64,000 bases of DNA from Wolbachia endosymbiont (group E) of Neria commutata (GTDB lineage: Bacteria > Pseudomonadota > Alphaproteobacteria > Rickettsiales > Anaplasmataceae). Numbering within the stretch: the first letter of the stretch is position 1; every line of letters begins with the position of its first letter. Below, piece by piece: positions 1 to 10,175 of the stretch. The DNA lies in contig NZ_OZ034692.1 of NCBI RefSeq assembly GCF_964026735.1, positions 744,001-808,000 on the forward strand. The letters are read 5' to 3'. The position numbers were made by a program, and so were the translations under genes. The notes under the pieces were generated by a model. That model saw only the letters and a program-made list of their open reading frames with translations. It was not told the origin of the DNA and ran no database searches.

Positions 1-33
1 CACATCACGAACAGTATTAAGCCTACTCTCTAC

Positions 34-1053
34 CTATACCTTTTTTTCTTTATTCTTAAGGTTTTGACGTTCGCGATTAAGCTTTTCAAGTACATTGTCA
101 AAATCATCCATGGTAACGATAACTTCGGTACGCTTTGCAACGCGAAGTTTTACTTTACGTACTAAATTTTTTAGATCATCCCCTGAATAACCCTCAGTTT
201 TTTTTGCAACTTCTTCAAGGCTTAGGCATGATTCAGCTGGTGCAGTTCCCATTTGAAGACGAAGTATCTTCTCTCGTAAAATCAGGTCCGGTAAAGAAAT
301 ATTGATTTTCTCAGGGAAGCGTCTAAGCAGCGCTTCATCTAAAGCCTCTGGACGGTTAGTTGCAGCAATTACTGTTATACCTTCGTTGGGGTAAAAACCA
401 TCCATTTCATTCAATAGCTGTATTAAAGTTTTATTGTGATCTTGACTCACGCTACTACTATTAGAAATGCGCTTTGCACCTATGGAATCTATTTCATCTA
501 TAAAAATTACACAAGGAGGATTTTTTCTTGCTTATTTAAATAGCCTGCATACACGCTCTACACCGTGACCAGCAAACTGTCCAACAAGCGCAGAGGCCGA
601 GATACTTATAAAATTAATATTAGCTTCACCTGCGATTGCACGAGCAAGAAGAGTTTTTCCAGTTCCAGGAGGACCATGAAAAAGGTAGCCTTTCGCTGGT
701 GTTAAACCTAGTATTTTACAATTTTCTCGCATTTGTGCTGACATACCATCAAAAATCACTTTCAAGTCTTCTTTTAACTCATCTGAAACTATAACATCAT
801 CAAATGTTATTTTTTTTTGTTCATTTGGATTAACTGGCTTTTTCTCTTCGCTGCCAGTTGCTATCACATATATAACTGCACATAACACAAGTCCAACGAT
901 AATATACAGTCCAATTGTACTACCGGATATCACACATGCCAACATGGCATTTATTGTAGACTCTTTGCCAAACATTAACATATGCAAATAGCAAACAAGA
1001 GCGACGATTGACAGATATGCTAAAACAATTTTTAAAAAATCTAATTTTCTCAT
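34..1053 (-). pseudogene. AAA-family ATPase, membrane-anchored, interrupted by one in-frame stop
   Basis: The two reading segments lie in the same frame and are separated only by a TAA codon at 532-534, where homologous AAA proteins usually have Gln or Lys. The N-terminal segment (173 residues) has two hydrophobic stretches (about 8-30 and 36-66) and a Walker A motif GPPGTGKT. The codons after the stop give Walker B (VIFIDEID) and the second region of homology (AATNRPEALDEALLRRF). The C-terminus ends after the AAA lid, with no zinc-peptidase domain, so this is not a full FtsH. It lies 11 bp downstream of tilS, the place ftsH often occupies in proteobacteria. The stop separates Walker A from Walker B, so neither piece could be an ATPase alone. 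A sequencing error or readthrough cannot be excluded. Confidence 0.8.
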
Positions 1054-1064
1054 CTTTACCCTAA

Positions 1065-2375
1065 TTAAATATTAATTAAGTTTGACAAATTTTCTTTTAC
1101 TACGCAATTAATTATGCATTTAACCTCATCGCCGTTAAGATCATTACTCTTATTATTTACACACGGGTAAGAAAGTATTTTCTCATCTTTTTGTACCACA
1201 GGTAAAGAATAAAACACTTCAGTGCAGCAATCATAATCCTTTAAAAATTCAGGAATTTTTTGTGTCTTCTTTAGTGAAGCAATAGTAACTGAGCACTTCT
1301 GATTTCCGAATATTGTGCACTTAAATCTATTATCCCATTTAATAGATTCACTCATGGGTAAGTTTACAGACACCTCCTTTATTTTCGAAGATTCTCTGAT
1401 TATTAGAATGCTTTCTCCATATTTTTTTATTTTGCACCCAGAAAGGGTGTGATTAATATCGCAATCTTTTTGTAATATTTTATTAAATATGAAAACGAGA
1501 CTGTTGTATCTTGGTTTGTAGTATTTACTGCCGACTGCCATTATGGAGTAAAGAAGAATCCTCAAGGCTATCTCCTCTGGCAATCGATAAAATTCATTGA
1601 GTTTAATTTCAATAAACCCAAGTTCATGCACATCAGCGCAGTCATTGAACGCAAGGCGTGTGTAATGCATTAACGCTTTTGCAGCTCTTTGCATATGAAG
1701 AGCTGTAAGACATATTCGCTCTGATAAAATTTCTTGATTATCACTTGCTTTAAGTAAGTTGCGATATAAAGTACGCCTGTATTTTATATTTTTATTGCTC
1801 CTATCCTCAACCCATTTTAGCTGGCGGAAATTTGCATATTTTTCTATATTGCTACGACTAAAATTCAGTAATGGTCTGAATATACACACATCATTCAAGA
1901 AAGATTTGTAATGCATCGATGATAATCCATCTATACCGCTACCTCGCTCAAGTCTCAACAAGAACGTTTCTACTTGATCATCTTTGTGATGAGCTACAAA
2001 CAAATACTTAATGTTGTTATTTTTACACCATTCTGTTAGTAGTTTATACCGCGCTTCCCTTGCCTGCAGTTGGACGTTACCTTTGACGTCTTGTTTTTCC
2101 CAATTTAATATAAATGACTCTAAGCCAAGCTTTTTTGCATAATTTACAACAAAATCAGCTTCCTGCTGAGATTCTGGACGCAATCCATGGTTTACTGTTA
2201 GAGCTATAGGAAGAGGGTGCTGGATTCTTTTTGCCCAATTAGTAATTAGATGCAGTAAGACTATGCTATCTACACCACCTGATACCGCAACTGCAATTTG
2301 ATCGTTATGAACAGCAAAACTGTCGATTACATTTTGAAATGAGGTACAAAAAATTGCGTCATTCCAGCAATCCAT
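1065..2375 (-). CDS. tilS: tRNA(Ile)-lysidine synthase TilS
   Basis: TilS attaches lysine to the wobble cytidine of tRNA-Ile(CAU), so that it reads AUA and is charged with isoleucine; it is essential in bacteria. The 436-residue product has the PP-loop ATP-binding motif SGGVDS at residues 32-37. Further motifs follow at about 60-70 (VNHGLRPES) and 128-145 ([19 protein letters not shown]), with a less conserved C-terminal part as usual. Its first ten codons ([10 protein letters not shown]) lie in a repeat-derived palindromic stretch shared with other sites in the window, so the start is less sure than the rest. The broken AAA ATPase gene follows 11 bp downstream. Confidence 0.93.
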   Translation of the reverse strand: MDCWNDAIFCTSFQNVIDSFAVHNDQIAVAVSGGVDSIVLLHLITNWAKRIQHPLPIALTVNHGLRPESQQEADFVVNYAKKLGLESFILNWEKQDVKGNVQLQAREARYKLLTEWCKNNNIKYLFVAHHKDDQVETFLLRLERGSGIDGLSSMHYKSFLNDVCIFRPLLNFSRSNIEKYANFRQLKWVEDRSNKNIKYRRTLYRNLLKASDNQEILSERICLTALHMQRAAKALMHYTRLAFNDCADVHELGFIEIKLNEFYRLPEEIALRILLYSIMAVGSKYYKPRYNSLVFIFNKILQKDCDINHTLSGCKIKKYGESILIIRESSKIKEVSVNLPMSESIKWDNRFKCTIFGNQKCSVTIASLKKTQKIPEFLKDYDCCTEVFYSLPVVQKDEKILSYPCVNNKSNDLNGDEVKCIINCVVKENLSNLINI

Positions 2376-2428
2376 AAATTGTTATCCAAGTAGTGTGACA
2401 CTGGGATCCAGCCATCGGATGGCACATA
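2356..2428. repeat. Palindromic repeat cluster over the tilS start
   Basis: The stretch holds the half-site GTCATTCCAGCAATCC, then GTGTGACACTGGGATCCAGC, then a small palindrome GCCATCGGATGGC. The ATTCCAG / CTGGgAT words match the palindromes found inside addB, murG, gpmI and ccmF and after the gene ending at 62113. The tilS start codon (2373-2375) lies inside it. Confidence 0.6.
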
Positions 2429-2469
2429 GAGGAAATAACTTAAAATCTTCAGCTAGTCCCATAAATTTT

Positions 2470-3606
2470 TTACTTTTTTTTTACCTTGCTGAAGAATCCT
2501 TCAGATTGCTGCTTTATACCTGCACTTTCCTCTTCTTCAAATGCCTTTAATAGGTCAATTTGCTTTTTAGTTAAATTTTTCGGATTTAAAGTTTCCACTA
2601 TTACCTGTACATACAAATCACCACGGACATGTGAGTTCATATATGGCATACCCTTCTCCCTACAGCGCAGTTTGGTGCCAGTTTGAGTACCCTCTGGAAC
2701 TTTTATTTTTATTTTAGTTCCATCAATTGACTGCACTTCAATTTCACCACCAAGCACAGCTAGTGTCATTCTTATAGGCACTTTACAATGTAGATGTGCT
2801 TTATCCCGAGTAAATATTTTGTGTGGTGCTATTTTAACGTATACATATAAATCTCCGCTTTTTCCACCTCTTGCCCCAGCTTCTCCTTTACCACTTACCC
2901 TTACCTTAGCACCATCTTCTATACCCCTTGGAATTGAAACTGATATATTCACTTCATCTCTTTTGCGTCCGCTTCCACCACATTTCTTGCATTTATTGTG
3001 TATTATTTCCCCTTCTCCATAACATGTGCTGCATGTTCTTTCGATTGTAAAAAAACCCTGCTGAGTTCTGATTCTACCACTTCCTTGGCATGTATGACAC
3101 TGAGCTGGTTTAATTGCTCCTTCACTTCCCGTACCTTTGCATGTACCACATTGTACGTTTGTTATATAATGTATAGGAGCTTGCATTCCTTTAAATGCAT
3201 CCTCTAAGCTGATTTCAAGATCATAGCGTAGGTCTGCTCCAGGCGCTCCTTGACTTACTGTGCTTCCTTTTGTCCTTGATCTGCTTGCACCACCACCAAA
3301 TCCTCCACCAAAAAAATCATTGAATATGTCACTAAAATCACCTGCAGAGCTGAACCCTTGAAAACCATCAGAAGAACTATATGAATCACCTTCGTGGCCA
3401 TAGCGATCATAACCTGCTCTTTTGTTAGAGTCAGATAAAATTTCATATGCAGCAGTTATTTCTTTAAATTTTTCTTCTGCTTCTTTGTTACCAGGATTTC
3501 TATCGGGATGATACTTTAATGCTAGTTTTTTATATGCCTTTTTTATCTCATCAACGTTAGCGCTTTTATCTACTCCTAGCAATTCATAATGGTCTTTTTT
3601 GCTCAT
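2470..3606 (-). CDS. dnaJ: Chaperone protein DnaJ
   Basis: DnaJ is the J-domain co-chaperone that delivers unfolded clients to DnaK and stimulates its ATPase. The 378-residue product has a complete J-domain with HPD at residues 33-35, a Gly/Phe-rich linker (about 75-110), four CxxCxGxG zinc repeats ([32 protein letters not shown]) and the C-terminal substrate-binding domain. This is the full class I architecture at normal length. dnaK is not adjacent. The gene is read on the same strand as tilS, 94 bp upstream of it, with the repeat cluster between them. Confidence 0.97.
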   Translation of the reverse strand: MSKKDHYELLGVDKSANVDEIKKAYKKLALKYHPDRNPGNKEAEEKFKEITAAYEILSDSNKRAGYDRYGHEGDSYSSSDGFQGFSSAGDFSDIFNDFFGGGFGGGASRSRTKGSTVSQGAPGADLRYDLEISLEDAFKGMQAPIHYITNVQCGTCKGTGSEGAIKPAQCHTCQGSGRIRTQQGFFTIERTCSTCYGEGEIIHNKCKKCGGSGRKRDEVNISVSIPRGIEDGAKVRVSGKGEAGARGGKSGDLYVYVKIAPHKIFTRDKAHLHCKVPIRMTLAVLGGEIEVQSIDGTKIKIKVPEGTQTGTKLRCREKGMPYMNSHVRGDLYVQVIVETLNPKNLTKKQIDLLKAFEEEESAGIKQQSEGFFSKVKKK

Positions 3607-3627
3607 ATATAATAGTTCAGCGTTTAA

Positions 3628-3840
3628 CTATTAAAGATAGGTATTTCATATATTAATTTCAAGTATGATTTCTGTTTCAAATATTACCAGATCTCTTTCG
3701 AAACTCATATAGGTGACAACAAGTACAACATTGCAAAAAACAATTTGGAGTTCAAAAGGGTGATTCCTCGAGAACTACTGCGTCAGAAAGCTGGCGCTGA
3801 ATTTGTATATAATGTTGAACTTGGAGGTTTTTATGAGTAA
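3628..3840 (+). pseudogene. C-terminal remnant of an unidentified gene upstream of radC
   Basis: An open frame of 70 codons without a usable start ends at TAA 3838-3840. Its tail reads DNKYNIAKNNLEFKRVIPRE and onwards. The ATG of the radC stub at 3833 overlaps its last codons, a coupling typical of an intact operon, so these are probably two neighbours of a former prophage-type cluster. A 53-bp piece of it (3725-3777) recurs at 33534-33586 in the same reading frame. I do not recognise the protein family. Confidence 0.45.
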
Positions 3841-4003
3841 TAGTGAGAATAAAAGAAGAGAAAAATTAGAAACTAGAATTCTATCAATCGAAGACTGCTC
3901 TCTGCTTGATTATGAGTTGTTGGAGATTATACTATATTCTGTATGCGAAAAAGGAGAAAGCAGAAAAGGTAAGTTAAAAAAATTATCGATGCCATTAAGT
4001 TAA
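3833..4003 (+). pseudogene. radC: RadC-like protein, N-terminal stub, truncated and frameshifted
   Basis: The start at 3833 has a good ribosome-binding site (TTGGAGG) and gives MSNSENKRREKLETRILSIE followed by a segment with DYELLEIIL. This matches the N-terminal helical part of RadC-family proteins (RReRL...LSDyELLeilL). After about residue 47 the frame is lost. The neighbouring frame continues with IIDAIKLREKDGLY, which looks like the expected RadC continuation, and then stops; the JAB/MPN catalytic domain is absent. An IS4-family transposase follows. RadC-like genes are common in Wolbachia WO prophages, so this is probably a phage relic. No function is expected. Confidence 0.65.
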
Positions 4004-4105
4004 GAGAAAAGGATGGACTATATTAATAAATCAAGTAAAATTCCTAAACTTAAAGGAAAAATAATATGAGTAAAAAAAACAATAATCGAATTCATAAAAA
4101 ATAAA

Positions 4106-5371
4106 TTGATAAGTTTAAACTTTATAAATGATCACAAAGTATCACCAAAAGACTTTCTACGAAAAAGAAAATTGCCTTTTATTGATGTATTCATTTTGAT
4201 TTTCAGAAAAAGTGTGAAATCATTACAAGTGATGCTCAATGAATTTATTCTGTACACGATGAGAGATTATACAGTTACTGCAAGTGCTTTTACCCAAGTA
4301 AGACAGAAGCTAAAGTATACTGCATTTTCAGAACTTAATGATGATGTAGTTTCCCTATATTACCAGGATCAGGAGTTTAAAACTCACCATGGTTTCAGGG
4401 TACTTGCATTTGATGCTTCTATATTAATTCTACCAAAAAGTGATGAGGTAATAGAGGAGTTTGGCTCAAGAGCAGTATGGAATGGAGTTCAGAGGTTTGA
4501 AGATTATACAAGTGCAACCTTTGAAGCTTGTTATGATGTGCTAAATAATATTGCAATAAAATCGGTGTTAAGTAGAGGTGACAGTTATGAAGTTGATTTA
4601 GCAACCGATATGCTTGAAGGCCTCAGTTCAGATGACTTACTAATCTGTGATAGAGGGTATGTATCTTATCGATTTATTGCCGAGCTTACGGAAAGGAAAA
4701 TTAATTATGTAATTCGTTGTCCAAGTTCATCTTTTAGTGAAGTAAACGATATGTTTAAGCCGGGCAGTCCCTCTAGTACAATAGCAGTAGCTACTGCACC
4801 TATTAAAGTGGCAAGGCAGCTAAGAAAGCTAGGATTACCTGATGAAATGGAATTTAGGCTAGTTAAAATCATACTTTCCTCTGGTGAAATTGAAGTGCTA
4901 ATTACATCATTATTAGATGAGCAGCAATTTAAGGTTGAGGAATTTGAAGAGTTATACTACTTACGTTGGGGAATAGAAACATTTTTTTCTAAACTCAAAG
5001 GAAGGTTAGGCTTAGAGAATTTTACAGGTAAAAGTGTTGAAACTATTAAGCAGGATTTTTGGTCAACCATTTTTATTAGCAACCTAGAAAGTATTATGAC
5101 AGAAGATGTAGAAGAGGCATTGAATGCAGACCTAGCTGATAGTAAGCTTGAAAAAAGCATTAATAAATCTGTTTCATTTAATGCAATTAAAAACTTAGCT
5201 TTCGATATTTTTTCTACAGAATCGGACATGGATTGCGTTATGGAGCAATTATCTAAGTTATTTTTAACAAACACTTTAGTTGTAAGGAAGGGGAGGAAAG
5301 TTGATCTTCATAAGATATCTGATGTTCGTTCACTCAATTACCAAAAAAGGGCTAGAAAACACGTATTTTGA
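4106..5371 (+). mobile_element. IS4-family transposase (DDE), possibly frameshifted at its 5' end
   Basis: The product (421 residues from the TTG start) has the three DDE positions: Asp in FDASILILP (about residue 107), Asp in LLICDRGY, and Glu in the IS4 signature YYLRWGIETFFSKLKGRLGL (Y-2-R-3-E-6-K). A better start exists: AAAGGA at 4052-4057 is followed by ATG at 4066. That ATG leads through a run of eight A residues (4072-4079) into a frame that stops at 4102-4104. If one A is dropped, the ATG joins the transposase frame and adds MSKKTIIEFIKNK. So either the gene is inactivated by a one-base expansion or it uses slippage, or TTG 4106 is the true start. I could not define terminal inverted repeats. 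Confidence 0.85.
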
Positions 5372-5900
5372 ATACTACCCTACTCATTTCTGAAAGACAG
5401 TATTCCTGGAGCAACTTTTGTCAAATCTTCTGTAAAATGACTTTTAAATAAGCTATTTCTTAACTAATTTACATCTAAGAGTTTATCTACTTTAAAGTTT
5501 GCTCTATTTTGTTTTAGCATTTGCCATAACTCCTTAATCACTACAAACTTTTTTGTTCAATTTTTAGCCATTCCTTCCTTAACTTAATGGCAGTGACCAC
5601 AAGGTAACCCTGGGGAATCAGCTAATCCACCAGAGTTCTCTGAAAATCTTGAACATGGTGATCAGCCTCCTCAAGTGCCTGAAGATGTTCAATCTTCCGA
5701 TGTAGGGTTTAATAAGTAGTTTGATCTATATACTTACAAAACCTCTGTCTTTAGCTTTATCAGTCATTACTAGTGTGGTATCGTGGGTATTTGGGTCTGA
5801 TGAGGAAGAGCCTGGTCTCACACATCAACATGATAGCTACTCCGGACCAAGTCTTGAAGAGGTACCAGATCATAATAATGATGTGATATTATAGCATATT
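5372..5900. other. Degraded stretch without an intact gene
   Basis: About 530 bases between the transposase and the AddB-like gene. The first 220 bases show no recognisable coding sequence on either strand. The remainder holds fragments of one former plus-strand protein, listed separately. Confidence 0.6.
5599..5894 (+). pseudogene. Remnant of a protein with an acidic, proline-rich tail and a hydrophobic segment
   Basis: One frame reads an acidic stretch with EFSENLEHGDQPPQVPEDVQ and stops at 5718-5720. Another frame continues with TKPLSLALSVITSVVSWVFG, then an acidic tail containing SLEEVPDHNNDVIL, and stops at 5892-5894. The two pieces look like the end of one gene split by a frameshift: an acidic region, a membrane-like helix and an acidic C-terminus. 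There is no start codon or ribosome-binding site. The family is unknown; large accessory proteins of Wolbachia often end with such hydrophobic tails, which is the only hint. Confidence 0.4.
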
Positions 5901-8558
5901 CTACAACCACTCCCTTACCCTTTCCAGGTGTTTATAACTGTTAAATCTCAGGAATTTATCTAAATACGGAGAGGCAACAAAGGGAGTGGTATCACTTAAA
6001 TAAATAGATAAAAAATCTGGCAAATCATTCTGAAATTCTTGCATTTTTTGTCTATAATCCTGTAAAGAAATAATTTTTATTTTATCATAATCAAATTTCC
6101 AATAAGCAAGTTCCGACACTTCCATTTTAGTGATGTGTTCCACTGTTAAAGCTTGTAAAATTAATTGCGGAAAAAATCCTGACATAACTTCCTCATTGGA
6201 AGGCGGTGAACCAAGTTTATAATCTATGATTGCTACTTGCCCGCCAGAAAGATGCTCAACTCTATCGCATTTTGCCGTTAGACAGATTCCAGCATCACCC
6301 GCTGGAATGGCACTAATTTGATACGAAAAACTTTCTTCCAACTGAGCATAATTGCTTCGAGTCTCAACAAATTCAATAAAAGACTGAATGATTTTTTGCA
6401 ATCTTACCCACCACATATTTGAAAAATTAAACTGACTAGATAGGAATTCTCTCTGTGCTATACTTACCGGCAATTTTTTATCATGTGAGCATTTCGCAAG
6501 AACATTATGCACCATAGTGCCAAATTCCAGTATCGATGGTCTAAAATTTAAGTCTCTTAATTGTTTAAGGCTGAGTATATATTCAACGTAAAATGAATAA
6601 GGGTTACGAATTAATTTTTCCAGTGCACTGCAAGATATCACCTGCATTTTTTCTTTTCTTGCTTCAGCCGGAGGTTTTGGCATAGGTTGAGTAAATGGAA
6701 CAACACATTCAGGAGTATTTAATATTCTTAGCCAATCACGATACGGCTGTTTCGACAAACCGCCCTCCCCTTTCTTGAGCAGAAGTTCCAACCGCTGCAA
6801 TATAATTGGCTTTCTATGACTCAGTGATCTTGTAATATAAACCTTACTTGCACAAAACAAATTATATAAAGTATATAAAAAATATCCCTGCTCTTCTTGC
6901 ATAGAAGGAAGGCTAAATTTTTCTCTGGTAGTAGCATTCAAAAACGGACTTTGAAAACCTGGCGGGTAGCTACCTTCATTAAATCCAGCGAGTATTACAA
7001 CTTTATTGTGGTATAGGCTAAATTTATTTAGGTCATTTGCTACAGAAAAAAAATCTTTCTCTAAAAATAAGGTTAGAATTTGGCTATATAATTCTAAGGA
7101 GCATTTGATTTTGATACCCTCACATGCATCTATAAAATTATATATAAAGGAGCCCACTTCATTATTTAATCCAGAAAAGTTTACACCAGATAGCATATTA
7201 ACACACTGCAAGTGAGCTGCTACTACATCAAAAATAGGACGATTTATAGAGTTAAGCAAAGGATTAAATATTGTTTCCAACTTATTGATAATCAACAATA
7301 TATCTTCCTTGTATTTTAGCTTTTTATGGCTATTAATAATATTGATAATACTTTCAAGTCCACTTGTATTAAAGTTACGTAATATCGCTACTTCAAATTC
7401 AGATAAAATCTTACTGTATTTTTCTTTAGTATAGCCAAAAGTTACCAGACTATGTTTCAGTAGCGAAAGTAATGCCACACTATTCCAATTTGAAGTCAAA
7501 ACTTCCACGCTATAAAATAGAAGTGTTATATAAGGATAATTTTCCGATATGGCACCACGTTGCTTTGATAAACAAGCTATACGAGTTGCAAGTAATTTAT
7601 TATGGGCAAGCAAAGAAACCTTTTCATAACTTTCATTTTCTATAATCAAAGCAATCACTTGCGCTTCTTCCTCCTCAGAATCGCAAGTGATTACTTCAAT
7701 ATACTCACTATTACTAACATATTCACTATTTATTTTACTAAAATCAGCAGTTATATCAAAAACACAATCAATTACTTTACTCTCTGGAGCAGAGAGGCAT
7801 ATCACATCTTTTCTATCAACATTTAAATAATCCAATAAACTTTTTAGGCAATATTGATAGTGTTTCTTATCAAGTGAGCTCCAATCTTCTTCTCTAATTT
7901 TAAAATTAAGGTTAGGCAAAATCACCTTTCCAAATGGTAAATCATATATGGCTTTAATAAGTGATTTATAAATTTCATCCTTGCCAAGGCCAACAAAAAT
8001 AACATGTTGATCTTTTTGCAGTGAAAGCACCATATTATTTATGTAATCATTCTTATACTCTAGTATATCAACCACTCCTAAATCTTTTAAAGTTTTACTC
8101 CAAGTTTTGACAAGCAAGCTTACGAAATTCTCTATTTTTTTTGAATGTTCATTGAATTGCTCACAATCCGTTATTTTAGGCATTTTTGCTTTGCCAAGTA
8201 ATGATGAAAGACTATAAGCTAAATCAATTGGAAAATGATCATTATTCTCCCTATTCCACTTTAATATAAATTCGATCAGTAGCAATGTCCTTTTTGCCCG
8301 ATTGATAACTTTTATTCTATCAAGATTTAATATTAAATCTTCCTCATCAATATTCTCTAATGAAATTATTTCTGGAAAGATGATACATTTTTCAGTGTTA
8401 TAATTTTTAAATGCGCTGAGTAACGCAAATACATCCTTCTTACAAGGAAGTATTATTTCTAATTCAGGAATTTTCTCTCTTTCATATTCAGAGAATATGT
8501 AGTGAACCAGCACTTCAAAAAAAGATTCATTTACGTTGATAGTAAAAACCTTGCCCAT
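5901..8558 (-). CDS. addB: AddB-like double-strand break repair protein (inactive helicase plus PD-(D/E)XK nuclease)
   Basis: The 885-residue protein matches the layout of alphaproteobacterial AddB. A long, poorly conserved UvrD-like region without a Walker A motif is followed by a C-terminal RecB-type nuclease domain. In that domain one sees LEFGTMVHNVLAKC, CDRVEHL, IDYKLGSPP (catalytic Asp and Lys) and FFPQLILQALTV. With AddA, such proteins process DNA ends for RecA; addA is not in this window. A 32-bp palindrome (6281-6312) lies in frame just before CDRVEHL and encodes IPAGDAGIC, yet the nuclease residues remain. The alternative label is a generic PD-(D/E)XK nuclease protein. Confidence 0.8.
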   Translation of the reverse strand: MGKVFTINVNESFFEVLVHYIFSEYEREKIPELEIILPCKKDVFALLSAFKNYNTEKCIIFPEIISLENIDEEDLILNLDRIKVINRAKRTLLLIEFILKWNRENNDHFPIDLAYSLSSLLGKAKMPKITDCEQFNEHSKKIENFVSLLVKTWSKTLKDLGVVDILEYKNDYINNMVLSLQKDQHVIFVGLGKDEIYKSLIKAIYDLPFGKVILPNLNFKIREEDWSSLDKKHYQYCLKSLLDYLNVDRKDVICLSAPESKVIDCVFDITADFSKINSEYVSNSEYIEVITCDSEEEEAQVIALIIENESYEKVSLLAHNKLLATRIACLSKQRGAISENYPYITLLFYSVEVLTSNWNSVALLSLLKHSLVTFGYTKEKYSKILSEFEVAILRNFNTSGLESIINIINSHKKLKYKEDILLIINKLETIFNPLLNSINRPIFDVVAAHLQCVNMLSGVNFSGLNNEVGSFIYNFIDACEGIKIKCSLELYSQILTLFLEKDFFSVANDLNKFSLYHNKVVILAGFNEGSYPPGFQSPFLNATTREKFSLPSMQEEQGYFLYTLYNLFCASKVYITRSLSHRKPIILQRLELLLKKGEGGLSKQPYRDWLRILNTPECVVPFTQPMPKPPAEARKEKMQVISCSALEKLIRNPYSFYVEYILSLKQLRDLNFRPSILEFGTMVHNVLAKCSHDKKLPVSIAQREFLSSQFNFSNMWWVRLQKIIQSFIEFVETRSNYAQLEESFSYQISAIPAGDAGICLTAKCDRVEHLSGGQVAIIDYKLGSPPSNEEVMSGFFPQLILQALTVEHITKMEVSELAYWKFDYDKIKIISLQDYRQKMQEFQNDLPDFLSIYLSDTTPFVASPYLDKFLRFNSYKHLERVREWL
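6281..6312. repeat. Palindromic repeat inserted in frame in addB
   Basis: On the coding strand this reads TGCCATTCCAGCGGGTGATG and continues CTGGAATCTGTC. The arms ATTCCAGC and GCTGGAAT are perfect complements. The same sequence with few changes lies in murG (13237-13271). It encodes IPAGDAGIC within the nuclease domain. Confidence 0.75.
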
Positions 8559-8620
8559 TTAAATACGATAACTAAAGCAATGCCTTATTGTATCGGACTT
8601 AATTTTTAGTGTGAATGTTT

Positions 8621-8983
8621 TTATTTAACTCTTTTCTTATCACTTACTTGTTCAACGTTACCTTCCTTAAATTCACTACCTATTTTTTTGGTCTTATCAT
8701 ACGTCTTAGTCATTTCTGGACCACCTTTTTTTGTTTTAGGTACAAGATTTGCTAAAAACCCTCCTATAATAGGTATTGATTTTAATAACCCGCTCGGCTT
8801 TGAAGGTTCTTGCTCTTTTTGTGGGAACGGCTGCTCTATTCTAGGACTTTTTATACCATACCTTTTATCATTGAAATTTGGGAATTTTATATCCTTTTGA
8901 GGCTTATATGTTGCGGATTTAACATTATTTTCTCCAGTTTCTTGAGGTATAGGCTTAACCTGAGTATCTTCTTCTGTAGTCAT
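8621..8983 (-). CDS. Small hydrophilic protein of unknown function
   Basis: This 120-residue product is rich in Lys, Pro, Glu and Thr and has one short hydrophobic stretch (about 70-83, LLKSIPIIGGFLANLVP). There is no signal peptide and no recognised domain. A plus-strand neighbour at 13858-14409 has the same make-up: charged flanks around a short core containing TPIVGLLF. The two may be distant relatives, although the match is too short to prove it. The gene stands alone, upstream of addB on the same strand and divergent from asd. An effector or scaffold role would be a guess. Confidence 0.65.
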   Translation of the reverse strand: MTTEEDTQVKPIPQETGENNVKSATYKPQKDIKFPNFNDKRYGIKSPRIEQPFPQKEQEPSKPSGLLKSIPIIGGFLANLVPKTKKGGPEMTKTYDKTKKIGSEFKEGNVEQVSDKKRVK

Positions 8984-9125
8984 CTCTCGTTTTATTATGT
9001 AACATGATTAATATTATATAATAATTACTAAATTATGGTTAATTGCAAGATAAAAATGTTAAAATAATTGTAAATTTTATCAGTAAATATATAATATACA
9101 TTTAAAGTTAGAGGTTTAATCTATT

Positions 9126-10157
9126 ATGGGGTATAAAATTGCTGTTGTTGGCGCAACTGGAAGAGTGGGACGTGAAGTACTAAGCATACTTGATGAATTT
9201 CAGAGCGAAGGGAGAATTGCTGTAGACTCTGTGATTGCACTTGCATCAAAAAAATCAGAGGGGAAAAAGGTAAGCTTTGGTGATGAAGAATTAATTATTT
9301 CATGTCTTGAAGGCCATAGCTTTGTTGGAATCGATGTAGCCATTTTTTGCGCTGGGTCTAATATTTCCGAAAGATATGTACCAATTGCAACAGAGGCCGG
9401 CTGCATTGTGATAGATAACACTTCCTATTTTAGAATGAAAGAGGGCGTGCCACTCATCATTCCAGAGATTAATCAAGAGAAAATCATGGAATATAAAAAC
9501 CATAATATAATATCCAATCCAAACTGTACTACAATACAGATGCTACTAGTAATGCACTTGTTACATAAGCAAGCAAAAATAAAGAGAATTGTTGCTTCAA
9601 CTTACCAATCAACTTCTGGTGCAGGCAAAGCTGCTATGGATGAACTCTACAATCAGACCAAAAAAATATTCATGAATGAGGCTAAAAAGCCTGAGGTATT
9701 TCCTAAACAAATAGCATTTAATTGCATTCCTCATATAGGAGAATTCATGGAAAATGGTTCTACAAAGGAAGAATGGAAAATGCAAGGGGAAACGGAAAAA
9801 ATTTTAGGGAAAAATATAAAAGTTACTGCAACTTGTGTTAGGGTGCCTGTTTTTATTGGTCACGCTATAGCAGTGAATGTAGAGTTTTATGACCCGATGA
9901 CAGAAGAAACTGCTTACGAAATACTCGGTAAAGCTGATGATCATGGGGTTTTAGTTTGCGACAAACGTGAAGATAGTGAATATACAACTCAAATTGATGC
10001 TGTGCAGGAAGATGCTGTATACGTATCACGCATTAGAAAAGACGATACCGTTCAGCATGGTCTAAATATGTGGATAGTGGCTGATAACTTACGCAAAGGT
10101 GCAGCACTAAATATAGTGCAGATTTTAGAAATTGTGATAGATATAAAAAGAACTTAG
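9126..10157 (+). CDS. asd: Aspartate-semialdehyde dehydrogenase
   Basis: Asd reduces aspartyl-phosphate to aspartate semialdehyde with NADPH. This is the entry to diaminopimelate, lysine, threonine and methionine. The 343-residue product has the N-terminal NADP-binding motif VGATGRVGREVL (residues 8-19), the catalytic cysteine C134 in SNPNCTTIQ, and STYQSTSGAGKAAMDEL in the dimerisation domain. The length is normal. In this organism its likely purpose is diaminopimelate for lipid II, which agrees with murG and argD in the same window. The UbiH-family gene follows 18 bp downstream and is probably co-transcribed. Confidence 0.95.
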   Translation: MGYKIAVVGATGRVGREVLSILDEFQSEGRIAVDSVIALASKKSEGKKVSFGDEELIISCLEGHSFVGIDVAIFCAGSNISERYVPIATEAGCIVIDNTSYFRMKEGVPLIIPEINQEKIMEYKNHNIISNPNCTTIQMLLVMHLLHKQAKIKRIVASTYQSTSGAGKAAMDELYNQTKKIFMNEAKKPEVFPKQIAFNCIPHIGEFMENGSTKEEWKMQGETEKILGKNIKVTATCVRVPVFIGHAIAVNVEFYDPMTEETAYEILGKADDHGVLVCDKREDSEYTTQIDAVQEDAVYVSRIRKDDTVQHGLNMWIVADNLRKGAALNIVQILEIVIDIKRT

Positions 10158-10175
10158 CAAATTGAGCAGATTAAG

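Noticed and set aside
34..1053. Calling the broken AAA gene ftsH
   Set aside because: The zinc-peptidase domain (HExxH) is missing and the second region of homology is not of the FtsH type, so only a general AAA label is justified.
4957..5274. 105-codon minus-strand frame opposite the transposase
   Set aside because: Antisense to the DDE region of the transposase, no independent support.
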